Below, one piece after another: positions 11,933 to 23,427 of a DNA stretch of 64,000 bases (the first letter of the stretch is position 1; each line of letters begins with the position of its first letter). Both the position numbers and the translations under genes were made by a program. The notes beneath the pieces were generated by a model, which saw only the letters and a list, made by a program, of their open reading frames with translations, had not been told where the DNA came from and searched no databases. The stretch comes from Rhyacophila brunnea. Lineage: Eukaryota; Arthropoda; Insecta; Trichoptera; Rhyacophilidae. Where the stretch lies: NCBI GenBank assembly GCA_022495005.1, contig JAGYXB010001966.1:310001-374000 (forward strand). Direction: 5' to 3'.

Positions 11933-12138
11933 TGCAGCTGTCAGTATATTATTGATCAAATATCTATTTTTAATGTATCAAATTATTCGACCGCAATAAT
12001 AAATTCCCAGCGACTCATATTCCAGTAAACAACTTATTACATGTATCAGCAGATTGAGTGGCGTATTAAATACGGTATCGCAATGGAAAATTAATCTAAT
12101 ATCCATTCCCATAGTATCATATTATACTATGACTGTAA
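11933..12138 (+). mobile_element. LTR-like repeat, 5' part, interrupted by Helitron
   Basis: Begins TGCAGCTGTCAGTATATTAT and matches the well-delimited copy at 48,265-48,670 through TTCGACCGCAATAATAAATT, TACGGTATCGCAATGG and CATTCCCATAGTAT, up to ACTGTAA. In the uninterrupted copies the next bases are TAATAAATAAAATT. Here they are replaced by the Helitron 5' end, so the insertion point lies directly after ACTGTAA. The remaining half of the LTR was not found downstream. Confidence 0.65.
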
Positions 12139-15100
12139 TCTAATATATAAAAATTAATATTTGTGTGTTTGTTTGTTCGTATTAAATGCGCAGCCATACC
12201 GTTCATCCGATTGCGATAAAACTTTGTAAACTTATTGCTTGCACTTGCGCGAAGAGTATAGGCTATACTAATATATAAAAATGAATGTCTGTCTGTCTGT
12301 CTATCTGTGTGTCTGTCCCGGATGTGTTCCTATACCATTCATCTGATTGCGATGAAATTTTGGTAAGTGGTTGTATGCACACCCATGAAGGTTTCTGAAT
12401 TTGAAAAAATCATCATATTCTTCTTCTTCTTCATTCTATTTTCTTTTATTCGTATGGTTCCTATACCATTCATTCGATTGCAATGAAATTTTGGTAAGCG
12501 GTTATATGCACACCCATGAAGGTTTCTGAATTAGAAAAATCAATATTTTTTTCTTCTTCTTCATTCTATCTTCTTTTATTCGTATGGTTCCTATACCATT
12601 CATCCGATTGCAATGAAACCTTCGTCAGTTGTTGTGGTAACACCCGCAATGGTTTTTGAATTAGTACAACCATCTTCTTTTTTTATTCTATATTCTTCTA
12701 TTCGTATGCGTTCCTATTCCATTCATCCGATTGCAATAAAATTTTCGTTAGTAATTGTGCCTACACCCGCAAAAGTTTCTGAATTAGTACAACCATCTTC
12801 TTTTTCTTCTTCTTCATTCTATCTTCTTTTATTCGTATGGTCCCTATACCATTTATCCGATTGCGATGAAACCTTCGTCAGTTGTTGTGGTAACACCCGC
12901 AATGGTTTTTGAATTAGTACAACTATCTTCTTCTTCTTCTTCTTCTATTCTATATTCTTCTATTCGTATGCGTTTCTATTCCATTCATCCGATTGCAATA
13001 AAATTTTTGTCAGTAATTGTGCCAACACCCACAAATGTTTCTGAATTAGTACAACCATCTTCTTCTTCTTCTTCATTCTATCTTCTTTTATTCGTATGGT
13101 CTCTATACCATTCATCCGATTGCGATGAAACCTTCGTCAGTTGTTGTGGTAACACCCGCAAAGGTTTCTGAATTAGTACAACTATCTTCTTCTTCTTCTA
13201 TTCTATATTCTTTTATTCGTATACGTTTCTATTCCATTCATCCAATTGCAATAAAATTTTTGTCAGTAATTGTGCCAACACCCGCGAAGGTTTCTGAATT
13301 AGTACAACCATCTTCTTCTTCTATTCGTATGCGTTCCTATACCATTCATCCGATTGCAATGAAATTTTGATCAAGTGTTGTGCTCACGCTGCAAAGGTTT
13401 CTGAATTGATACAACTATTTTCTTTTTCTTCTATTCTATGTTCTTCTATTTGTATGCGTTCTTATACCATTCATCCGATTGCGATGAAATTTTGACCAGT
13501 TGTTGTGCGCAAGCCCGCAAAGGGTTCTGAATAAGTACAACCATCTTCTTCTTCTTCTATTCGTATGCGTTCCTATACCATTCATCCGATTGCGATGAAA
13601 CCTTCATCAGTTGTTGTGGTAACACCCGCAATGGTTTTTGAATTAGTACAACCATCTTCTTCTTCTTCTTTTATTCTATTTTCTTCTATTCGTATGCGTT
13701 CCTATTCCATTCATCCGATTGCAATAAAATTTTCTATAGTAATTGTGCCAACACCCGTGAAGGTTTCTGAATTAGTACAACCATCTTCTTCTTCTTCTTC
13801 TTCATTCTATTTTCTTTTATTCGTATGGTCCCTATACCATTCATCCGATTGCGATGAAACCTTCGTCAGTTGTTGTGGTAACACCCGCAATGGTTTTTGA
13901 ATTAGTACAACTATCTTCTTTTTCTATTCGTATACGTTTCTATTCCATTCATTCAATTGCAATAAAATTTTCGTCAGTAATTGTGCCAACACCCGCGAAG
14001 GTTTCTGAAGTAGTACAACCATCTTCTTCTGCTATTCGTATGCGTTCCTATACCATTCATCCGATTGCAATTAAAATTTGATCAAGTGTTGTATTCACGC
14101 CCGCAAAGGTTTCTGAATCGATACAACCATTCTCTTCTTCTTATTCTTCTATTCTATGTTCTTCTATTTGTATGCGTTCTTATACCATTCATCCAATAAT
14201 TGTGATGAAATTTTGACCAGTTGTTGTGCGCAAGCCCGCAGAGGTTTCTGAATTAGTACAACCATCTTCTTCTTCTTCTATTCGTATGCGTACCTATACC
14301 ATCCATCCGATTGCAATGAAACTTTGGTGAGTTGTCGTGCGCACGCCTGCAAAGGTTTCTGAATTAGTAAAACCATCATCTTCTCCTTATATTCGAATGC
14401 GTACCTACACCATTCATCCGATTGCTATGAAACTTTGGTGAGTTGTCGTGCGCATGCTCACGAAGATTTCTGAATCATCTTTTACTTCTATTTGTATGCG
14501 TTCTTATACCATTCATCTGATTGCAATGACATTTTGATCAAGTGTCGTGCCCTTGCCCGCAAAGGTTTCTGAATTAGTACAATCATCTTTTTCTTCTTCT
14601 ATTTGTATGCGTTCTTATGCAATTCATCCGATTGTGATGAAATTTTGACCAGTTGTTGTGCGCACGCCCGCAAAGGTTTCTGAATTACTGCAACCATCTT
14701 TTTCTTCTTCTATTTGGATGCGTTCTTATGCAATTCATCCGATTGTGATGAAATTTTGACCAGTTGTTGTGCGCACGCCCGCAAAGGTTTCTGAATTACT
14801 GCAACTATCTTTTTCTTCTTTTATTTGTATGCGTTCTTATGCCATTCATCCGATTGTGATGAAATTTTGACCAGTTGTTGTGCGCACGCCCGCAAAGGTT
14901 TTTGAATTAGTACAACCATCTTCTTCTTCTTCTATTCGTATGCGTTCCTATACCATTAATCCGATTGCAATGAAACTTTGGTGAGTTGTCGTGCGCACGC
15001 CTGCGAAGGTTTCTGAATTAGTAAAACCATCATCTTCTCCTTATATTCGAATGCGTACCTACACCATTCATCCGATTGCAATGAAACTTTGGAGAGTTGT

Positions 15101-15521
15101 CATGCGCATGCCCACGAAGATTTCTGAATTAGAAAATCATCTTCTTCTACCATCCGTATGCGTTCCTATACCATTCATCCGATTGCGATGAAACTTTTGT
15201 CAGTTGTTGTGCGCACACCTGCGAAGGTTTCTAAATTATTATTATATAAAATACAAGGTTTGTTTGTTCCATTTAATTTTGATTTTTTTTTTACTACAAT
15301 ATATTAATAACATTAATAACGTTTTCATATTTTGGATTCGATTTTAATTTAGTATTCTTCTGTTTTGACCTTTACTCCTATTAGAATTATTTTCTTATTT
15401 CCATATTGTATTACACATATATTTTAATATTAAAAAAATAATTACCTCTTATTTTTTTTTAAATATCTAAGATAAATATAACCACGAAGCGACCCTGTGC
15501 GAAGCCGGGTACTTCAGCTAG
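12139..15521 (+). mobile_element. Helitron-like element 1, non-autonomous, with internal minisatellite
   Basis: The 5' end is TC followed by TAATATATAAAAATT, preceded by A. The 3' end is CTAG, preceded by a short ACCC/GGGT stem in GACCCTGTGCGAAGCCGGGT and followed by T. This matches the Helitron pattern of TC start, 3' hairpin, CTRR end and insertion between A and T. A second TAATATATAAAAATGAATGT-like 5' end lies inside at about 12,270, so one Helitron type has been built on another. No Rep/helicase gene is present. The 3,383 bp body is mostly the minisatellite annotated separately. Short open frames in it are by-products of the repeat. Confidence 0.75.
12340..15240 (+). repeat. Minisatellite inside Helitron 1, units of about 110-130 bp
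   Basis: About 25 units, each with ATTCATCCGATTGCGATGAA, a CACACCCGCAAAGGTTTCTG-type segment, a (TTC)n run and CGTATGCGTTCCTATACC. Unit length varies mainly with the TTC run; three neighbours at 14,622, 14,733 and 14,844 are exactly 111 bp apart. Between 12.6 and 14.1 kb two unit types alternate (AAACCTTCGTCAGTTGTTGT and AAAATTTTCGTCAGTAATTG), giving a dimer of about 255 bp. Confidence 0.9.
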
Positions 15522-16840
15522 TCTAATATATAAAAATTAATATTTGTGTGTTTGTTTGTTCGTATTTAATGCGCAGCCATACCGTTCATCCGATTGCGAT
15601 AAAACTTTGTAAACTTATTGCTTGCACTTGCGGGAAGAGTATAGGCTATACTTATATAAAAATGAATGTCTGTCTGTCTGTATGTCTGTCTGTCTGTGTG
15701 TCTGTCCCATTTGCGTTCCTATACCATTCATCCGATTGCAATGATATTTTGGTAAGTGGTTGTATGCACACCCATGAAGGTTTCTGAATTAGAAAAATTA
15801 TCACCTTATTCTTCTTCTTCATTCTATTTTCTTTTATTCATATGGTTCCTATACCATTCATCCGATTACGATGAAATTTTGGTAAGTGGTTGTATGCACA
15901 CCCATGAAGGTTTCTAAATTAGAAAAATCATCATCTTTTTCTTCTTCTTCATTCTATCTTCTTTTATTCGTATGGTCCCTATACCATTTATCCGATTGCG
16001 ATGAAACCTTCATCAGTTGTTGTGGTAACACCCGCAATGGTTTTGAATTAGTACAACTATCTTCTTCTTCTTCTTCTTCTTCTTCTATTCTATATTCTTC
16101 TATTCGTATGCGTTCCTATTCCATTCATCCGATTGCAATAAAATTTTCGTTAGTAATTGTGCCTACACCCGCGAAGGTTTCTGAATTAGTACAACTTCTT
16201 CTTTCTTCTTCTTCATTCTATCTTCTTTTATTCGTATGGTCCCTATACCATTTATCCGATTGCGATGAAACCTTTATCAGTTGTTGTGGTAACACCCGCA
16301 ATGGTTTTTGAATTAGTACAACTATCTTCTTCTTCTTCTTCTTCTATTCTATATTCTTCTATTCGTATGCGTTTCTATTCCATTCATCCGATTGCAACAA
16401 ATTTTTCGTCAGTATTTGTGCCAACACCCGCGAAGGTTTCTGAATTGGTACAACCATCTTCTTCTTCTATTCTATCTTCTATTCGTATGCGTTCCTATAC
16501 CATTCATCCGATTGCAATGAAATTTTGATCAACTGTTGTGCTCACGCCGCAAAGGTCTCTGAATTGTTACAACTATTTTCTTTTTCTTCTATTCTATCTT
16601 CTTCTATTTGTATGCGTTCTTATACCATTCATCCGATTGCGATGAAATTTTGACCAGTTGTTGTGAGCACGCCCGCAAAGAGTTCTGAATTAGTACAACC
16701 ATCTTCTTCTTCTTCTATTCGTATGCGTTCCTATACCATTCATCCGATTGCAATGAAACTTTGGTGAGTTGTTGTGCCCTTGCCCGCAAAGGTTTCTGAA
16801 TTACTACAATCATCTTTTTCTTCTTCTCTTCTTCTCACCG
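15522..16840 (+). mobile_element. Helitron-like element 2, tandem with element 1, 3'-truncated
   Basis: Starts with TCTAATATATAAAAATTAAT immediately after the CTAG of element 1, with no bases between. It repeats the 5' part of element 1 almost exactly, including the internal second start at about 15,650 and a GTCTGTCTG tract, then carries about ten minisatellite units (15.72-16.83 kb). No CTAG-type end or hairpin is visible after the last unit near 16,830, so the 3' end is lost. Confidence 0.7.
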
Positions 16841-16868
16841 TGATACGTTATACTCATAAAGAAAATAA

Positions 16869-17057
16869 GGTACTGTTCGGTTATACGGAATACAGCGGAA
16901 AACACATTTTGAAAATACCCGATATACTGGATTATTTGTTAGTTTGGGTTAGTTTAGGTTAGGTTAGGTTTGGTTAGGTTAACCTAACAAATAACCCAGT
17001 TTATCGGCTATTTTCAAAATGTGTTTTCCGCTGTATTCCGTATAACCGAACAGTACC
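16869..17057. mobile_element. Palindromic foldback MITE with 8-bp target duplication
   Basis: The 189 bp element starts GGTACTGTTCGGTTATACGG and ends with the complement of the same. The arms run about 85 bp with few mismatches. The centre is rich in GGTTAGGTTAGG, ending in GGTTAACC. GAAAATAA flanks both sides exactly (16,861-16,868 and 17,058-17,065), a clear 8-bp target duplication. Eight-base duplications are made by hAT and P-type transposases; the end sequence does not let me choose. Confidence 0.85.
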
Positions 17058-17065
17058 GAAAATAA

Positions 17066-18150
17066 ACATCTACACCACTACCGTCTTTATCATCTCATCA
17101 TCTGCTCCCTCGTGAACCCCAAATATGTAAACAAAAAAATAAAAACAAATATAAATTTAACTTATTTAAAATCAACCAAATGTTGAGAATCAAGTGTTTT
17201 TTTCTTCTTTTTTAAAATCTTTTTCTACAAAGTACCTAGTTACATATTGTTTGAATCTAGTTTCATGCGGAAATAAGTATGTGTTGTTGTGAAAATTGAT
17301 TAATGTAACTCCGTTGCATTAGTAGGAAATTAAAATGTTTACTTAGCGTTTCTCATGGAAAAAAAAACAATATATTCTTCCATTCACTAAGTAAGTAGGT
17401 ATGTACGTGAAAAAAATCACTGTGTAGACTTCCCGGCCTTGAATATCGATAGGTCTTCACGTTGGAAAACGAATTTATTGGAAATGCAATCGACTGTGAA
17501 GGCGCATGTCGAACGGAAGGCTGCATTGTAGGAGAGCTCTTATGTAGATGAAGGTTGTACTGCACATTGCACCAGCCGGTGCAAATAGTATATGAACTCG
17601 TGCACAGTGGCGTGCATTTAATTTTAAGAAAACTGAAAGTAGTATGGACATTTAAAAATAGTAGATAGACATATAACGCATAATCATTGCATTCCGGGCA
17701 CCGTGTTTCTAATAATTATATTTATGAAATATTTTGAAAACCTATTGTAATCTCGTTACTCCTAAAGTCATACCAAGTTACACCTAGTATCCCTCACAAA
17801 CATCTCGTCTCTGTTCTGGCAGAACACACTAACTGGAGAATACTAGTTTTAAGTAATTTGACTTTGAAGTTGTTAAAATGTTTGAAATGGTCTATCATGT
17901 GAGTTTATTAAGTAATCGTAAGAAGGATGACTTTAAAAAAAAGACTGTTTATTTATTAAGAAGGTTTCCAGATGGTAAAGTTTGAAATAAGGAACATTTT
18001 TGTATAACTAACTCAATATGTCATTTTTTCGAATTAGTGTCTTCCGCCAGAACATTGACGACCTGTTCTTGAAGCTCAGTATACAGTTGTTTTAATCTTC
18101 GTAAGGTGCTATGATTTGCTACCGTAAAGCAGCACCGCCAGAATGGACAA
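17066..18150. other. Unassigned sequence
   Basis: No gene, tRNA or repeat boundary was recognised. The 70-codon minus-strand frame at 17,353-17,565 has no recognisable features. Confidence 0.3.
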
Positions 18151-18159
18151 GTCGAATAG

Positions 18160-18402
18160 GCAGTATTTGGTATACCACCAAGCAGCCTTTCATCACGTGC
18201 TGCGGATGCCAGAAGATAACCTCAACCTAGCTTGTCTGTTCTTCAAGCCAACCGGATTCCGGCGTCTTGGAAGGTCGTTTAATACTATAGAATGTATACG
18301 GTGGAATTACGGGATAGTAAATGACCTGGAGTGATTCAAGAAGACTGGCTAGCGACGGGGATTCTTGGAGGCAACGCGTGGTGTCCATATGCTCCAACTA
18401 AG
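18160..18402 (+). pseudogene. LINE ORF2 C-terminal fragment
   Basis: Contains HHVLRMPEDN, a degenerate GRSFNTWNYG-like stretch (with frame changes) and, near 18,336-18,402, DSRRLASDGDSWRQRVVSIC followed by SN and a stop. The GHVLRMPE...A-DR-SWR--V order is the end of RTE/jockey-type LINE proteins. It is frameshifted and 5'-truncated. The 63-codon open frame starting at 18,143 covers only part of it. Confidence 0.65.
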
Positions 18403-18585
18403 GGGCGGATATGGCTGAAGAAAAAGAAGATTTGTATAATACACTCAATAGTGAAAGCTGCATTCATTAATTGAGATAGCATTTTACTAGGTTTACGTCG
18501 ATTAATAAAAATAATAATATTACAAATTTTCGAGGTTAGGTTAGGTTAGATTTTGACAATGGTGTCGAATGGGAAATAGACAGAA

Positions 18586-18940
18586 AGTTGTTTATTCTCC
18601 CAAGGTGCAGAACCAACCTGCCACTGGTAATGCCAATTGGGAGGGCGATAACTATGTTCAACGAAATTGCTTCGGGTGCTGATATATTCCACCTACGTGA
18701 GAATGAGTTTAGGAGGACGTTGTTTTATAAATTCTTAAAATAGGGTCTGCTTAACTCATCCGGTGTACTTCCTTGCACCTATCTAATTTATCTACGGATC
18801 TATCTCCTTTTTTATGTAATACTGTTATATTTATATATCTTTGTTTCTAAATGTCATATTGTGAACGTCTTAAACTTGTAATTTGTAATGTCCACAATAT
18901 TTAAAAAAAAAATTGAAAAAAAAAAATTAAAAAATAGTTA
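18586..18940 (+). pseudogene. LINE 3' end (type G), best-preserved copy
   Basis: From 18,599 the frame reads LPRCRTNLPLVMPIGRAITM, then FNEIASGADIFHLRENEF and RRTLFYKFLK before a TAG. This is the last exon-like stretch of a non-LTR retrotransposon ORF2, followed by a 3' untranslated region of about 190 bp and an A-rich tail (18,900-18,935). The partner copies at 5.4 and 56.6 kb share the same end. A short GGTTAGGTTAGGTTAG sits just upstream at 18,534. Confidence 0.7.
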
Positions 18941-18944
18941 TTTC

Positions 18945-20148
18945 GGTTGAGATGCCATCATCAAGGCTACAAAGATAGAATATTAGATTCTACTTTTTTT
19001 TAAATTATTTTACTCATAGTAAGAGATGGCCTCCTCCCCCTCTCTCACTACAGTAACTATTCAGGAAAAATACTCTGATAAATACGTAGAAACCGTATTT
19101 CCTTAATTAACTGTACTTTAAAATACTGTATGGGTTTCATGCACTCATGCGTAATATTTATACAGTCGCAATCTAGGCGATGTCATTTTATAATGAAGCT
19201 ATCGATGTAACCACCAATCACGTCGAATTTTATTGGAAATATGAATGGGTATTATTTAAATTAATAAACAATACATATAAACTTTTATTCTTAAACCGCC
19301 TAAGAAAGTCTTCAAATTTTAGTAGTGACGTAATTGCGCAACTTTTAAATAAATGTCACGATTTGATAAACAAATAAATAGGTACAACATGTTATATTAC
19401 AGCCGTATTCATACAGTCACGAACCGCACTCAACGCAGTTAGTGGTTTATCGGCCGAATAAGAAAACTATAACAAATGCATACGTCACGTAGATGCGTAC
19501 AGGAATGCGCACCAAACTTAAAATGGCGGTGATCTGCGCGAGCTGTCAGTGTTACTTTAATATACGTCTAAAATGAGTTCATCACAATAAGCGTTTAGTA
19601 GAAAACTTGAAACCTTCGTAGATTTTATAGATTATTGTGAAAATGTATGTGAAACAGAAAGGAGGAGAAGCTTGCGATTGCAAAAAAGATACATCAAATA
19701 GTATCTATTTAGAGTTTATGTAAAAAGACACTATAATATTATATAGTATAAGAGAAAGGGTAGTTTAATACTTGGGTTCTCATTTTACTAAAACTAAAAA
19801 CACAGTGTTTTTACTTAGCAGGGTAGATTACTCAATCGTGCGAAACGGTCGATGGGAATCGTCGAGTTGGCGAACCATCTCGTGTAATTTTGGTATAATG
19901 ATAAAAATGACATATACGCCAAGCCGGACAGGCACTGCTCTTTTACCCATATAAATGGCATACCACTGAACATGAAAATGTGAAAATAATTCACCTTGTG
20001 GTTTGTTTACTTTTCCAAGAAAACGATTCAACCCAGTTGTTTTGAAATTTCATTAGTTAACATATTTCCCTAACATATTTTCAAGACGTTCAGCGCATTG
20101 CATTTCAATTATCGATCACGATAATGTATTTTATCACAATTATGAAAA
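18945..20148. other. Unassigned sequence
   Basis: No clear gene or repeat. The 65-codon frame at 19,180-19,377 is AT-rich and featureless. Confidence 0.3.
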
Positions 20149-20640
20149 TAATTACAAGATAAAAAGAACTTTTTATACAACACATTTTTAAATTTTCTGT
20201 TGAATCATATAAACTGGACAATTCTCTGTATTGATAAAAACTTTTTATTGTACTTGATAGAAATACTGAATAAATATTATAGAGTATCATCTTGACATTT
20301 CATATTGATTTCCATAGTAACGCACGTATATATTAATAATTTAGATGATATTAGACACTTAACAACCAATAATAGTGAGTAGTAAATATAACTTTTAACG
20401 ATTTTTTTCCCGAAACATACAAAACAGAATTTAATTAACTGAAAATGAATTCAATTCTGCTTAAAGATGGCCAAAAGTATTAAAAGAATGCATTGTCGTC
20501 GTGTTCTGATATATTCTAAAAGTTTCAAAATTTTAGCTAGTCGGGAAGTTAGTTAAAAATCTTGGACAAACAAGAAAAAAAATATACTGCACAAAAAAAA
20601 AATCGGACAAACAAGAATACGAGCTAATAAAAACGTGGTA
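20149..20640 (+). repeat. Dispersed repeat family D, copy 3
   Basis: Third copy, with ATTACAAGATAAAAAGAAC start, TTCCATAGTAACGCACGTA, ACAAAACAGAATT and TTAGCTAGTCGGGAAG, ending near AAAAACGTGGTA at 20,640. Confidence 0.7.
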
Positions 20641-21195
20641 AAATGTATACTTACCTACTTTACGATGATTCAAGTTGATGAGTCAGAAAATCCGATTTGG
20701 CCCGTTTTTACATTTAAGAAAACATCACAAAAACTCTGTCCGTTTTATACATACTAAGTCATATATTATATATATAATAATCATATTTAATGACATAAAA
20801 TGATGATGATGAAATACGCCATTTGCAAGGAAATTTCATGTTATTTATAATACATATTGAATATATTAGTTACCATTTAATAAATGGTCTAATACATCTA
20901 GAGATATATTGATTTTATTTTACAATATATGTTTTTTTAATGGCACCTGATTGTATATCTGTGATCTACCGACAATAAATTGGTAGAGCAAAAAATACAC
21001 AAATAATAAACTCACTGACTCGACTTGAATTTAGCACGATGATCCAACGATTGTGGTGACATATTGGCTTGATGTCGTAAACTTTCGTATTATGCTTCAC
21101 GCGTGACGCTCCTTGTTAATGCTGTCAGCTTTACCGTTGCTTTTATAATGATAGTCGTTTGAGTTTATTCATTTCTTTAATAGACAATATAAAAC

Positions 21196-21742
21196 ATCGG
21201 TATGTGTACTTATGTATGCGCGTTAGAAGTTATACTTCTTTGGCGTAACAAAACAAAAACAAAACTTGTGATAAACTAGATTCCTCGACTAGCTCTTAAT
21301 TATCTTGTTAAATTACACACTCAAGAAAAAGGACCGCTTATTGGAACGCCGTTGAATTATTTCTATACACTTTAACTTATATTACTAAATTATGTGAATG
21401 TTTCTCGTTGGTTTTATTTTTAAAGTACCAACTGTCAGTCTGACGTTTAATCGTTTGTTTACGTTAAGAATTGCAAATGGCCGACAATAATAAATTCGCT
21501 GCCTAGGCAACGGAACAATTCTAAACTATAATATTATACTGTATAATCGTCAAGATTTCAGTATCATACTGTGGCGTAAAGGTAGTGCGTTCGGCTGATA
21601 ACCGAACAATCGGTGGTTCAAATCCAATCGAGTGCGTTTTTTTTCGTGTGAAAAAATAAATTATGTGTTACATGTCACACGCCAAAAATACACTCTGATC
21701 TGATTTTCAAAACGCGCTAAAAGAAGTATAACTTCAAAAATA
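21196..21742 (-). mobile_element. Palindrome-ended element, copy 2, with tRNA-like insert
   Basis: Bounded by GAAGTTATACTTC (21,226-21,238) and GAAGTATAACTTC (21,723-21,735); the longer ends TTAGAAGTTATACTTCTTT and AAAGAAGTATAACTTC are inverted repeats. Positions 21,196-21,541 align on the opposite strand with 1262-1608. Between the homologous block and the right end lies a tRNA-Ile-like sequence (see next entry). No protein is encoded. Confidence 0.65.
21564..21637 (+). other. tRNA-Ile-like sequence (GAT anticodon), probably a pseudogene or SINE head
   Basis: GTTCGG-CTGATAA-CCGAAC forms a perfect anticodon stem with a 7-base loop and T33, giving anticodon GAT. Box B-like GGTTCAAATCC follows. 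The D-arm is GCGTAAAGGTAGTGC. The acceptor stem pairs at only about 5 of 7 positions and the T-stem has mismatches, so a functional tRNA is unlikely. It lies inside the palindrome-ended element. Confidence 0.5.
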
Positions 21743-22635
21743 CATGTTTTATTAAAATAATAATAAAGTTTAAAACTCTAAACATGTAAATAATACAAAA
21801 AAAATATAATTAAAGTAGCTAACTATACAACTTATTGATAATATATTCATAAGATTGAGAGTTAGTCCGCAAAAAGGTTATATACCTACCAAAGTGATTG
21901 CTAAATTGTTAAAAACTTTTTCCCATCATGAATGATCCAGCATTAATAATTTCCAGTTAACCAAGGAGTTGAACATCGTTACATACCATCAGTCATATAG
22001 GTATACCAACTAACCCTGCTAGCGATTCTACAAAGGTGGCTGATCTATCGCAGTCCATATTTCAAAACAGAATAACAAAATTGCTGGACATGTTGTCAGT
22101 ACATGGATATAACGTATCGAAAACTCTTCTCTGCGAGAACGTTCAGCATTATAGGGTTTAACTAAGGGTTTCAGAGACGCATTGACTGTCCTTGCTGGAG
22201 TGCTCCCGATTGTCTAGGATATTATTCACAATCTAATGCATGCCAACCAACATATTATCAATCTACATATTATACACTTGCAATTAAAATCAAAGAAACA
22301 ATATTGATGTTCTCAATCGTTATTAAAATAATATATCATATTTCTCTTGTTAATCTTATCCATGATGGTTGATAATAAGAGGACAAAAAACCACGTGCGT
22401 CGAGAGCAGATGCTGTGGATGCACTGAGTCGTATACTAGTATTTGTGCATCACTTAAGCTGGACTTTCGAGTGTAATGTTTGTCACGGGACCCACCCATT
22501 GAATCATGAATCACAAACCCATTTTTTTTCTCGCGGACATAATCATTTTTTTATGAAATTTAACTTGTTAGTTGAGTGACAGTATTATAATTTGATGGTA
22601 TCTTGATGGCGCAGGTGCCGCATTTCCGATCCCTG
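21743..22635. other. Unassigned sequence
   Basis: No gene or repeat partner was recognised. Confidence 0.3.
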
Positions 22636-22850
22636 AATTCTAGGATGATGCCACGTCTCGAAACCCTCAACTGTCCGCGACGTCTGCCGGTTAAGCGTTT
22701 ATATATCTATGCCATACTACATTATAGAAACGGATTGAGAAAACATAATAGCAAATCGTACACAGTTTCAGATCTAGCGTAAGGTCTAGATTGCTGAGGA
22801 GACATCTGATTTTGAGAAAGACACTTTTTGCTATCTCAAGTCTGGTTATT
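22636..22850 (-). pseudogene. LINE reverse transcriptase fragment (RTE-like), antisense, decayed
   Basis: Minus-strand translation contains RLEIAKSVFLKIRCLLSNLD followed by LTLDLKL, aligning with the same segment of the 9.2-9.4 kb LINE piece. The following block is degraded by stops. Internal fragment only. Confidence 0.7.
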
Positions 22851-22962
22851 ATCCAATTATTATTGTCTCACGTTCTTAAATATTTATAATGGGTTACACA
22901 TTAATAACAAAACCTGTGTTGGTATTTGGTGCCACAAAATATGCTTAGAGAATGGACGTGAC

Positions 22963-23364
22963 TAAGGATTGCAATACCGGTATTTTGAAAACCTGTATCA
23001 TTGTATTCATCTATACAGAATACCTACTAGTTTTATAATCGAAATACCGGTTTATTAAAAAATCAAATTGCATAAAACTATATCTAAAATTACTGAATCA
23101 TCTAATTGAAGTAAAATAATAACAAAAACATCAACCACATATTTATTTTATTTTTGACATTGGTTTTGGACCAAATAACCTTACAAAAAAGTTCTTGACT
23201 CGGATAATGACAGAGTTCTGTCCGAGCGATATAAAGTTTTCTCTCGACTCGGCTCGGTGACGGCATTAAAAATGAAAATATAAATGTTTTTAACAAAAAT
23301 TGGTATCTTATATAAATTACCGAAAAACCGGTATTGATGTTTTCATTTGGTATTGCAATTCCTA
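22963..23364. mobile_element. hAT-like MITE with CCGGTA motifs
   Basis: The left end TAAGGATTGCAATACCGG and the right end, read in complement as TAGGAATTGCAATACC, form imperfect inverted repeats 402 bp apart. AATACCGG-type motifs recur inside (about 23,043 and 23,325). The flanks GACGTGAC and ATGTGATA match 5 of 7 after a one-base shift, so the target duplication is only suggestive. Confidence 0.5.
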
Positions 23365-23427
23365 ATGTGATATAGTGGGTGGTAAAGGTAATTTCAAAGC
23401 CACGTAATCTTTTAGCTACATATTATA

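Noticed and set aside
12613..16528. A row of 75-141 codon open frames with recurring peptides such as KPSSVVVVTPA and SELVQPSSSS
   Set aside because: They are translations of the Helitron minisatellite; the Ser runs come from TTC repeats, and frames shift with unit length. No start context or independent conservation supports coding.
12139..16840. CRISPR-like array, because of regular repeats of similar length
   Set aside because: This is eukaryotic DNA; units are contiguous without unique spacers, and the region has Helitron ends.
16960..16985. Interstitial telomere
   Set aside because: Only a few GGTTAGG units occur, and they form the core of a small transposon with its own target duplication.
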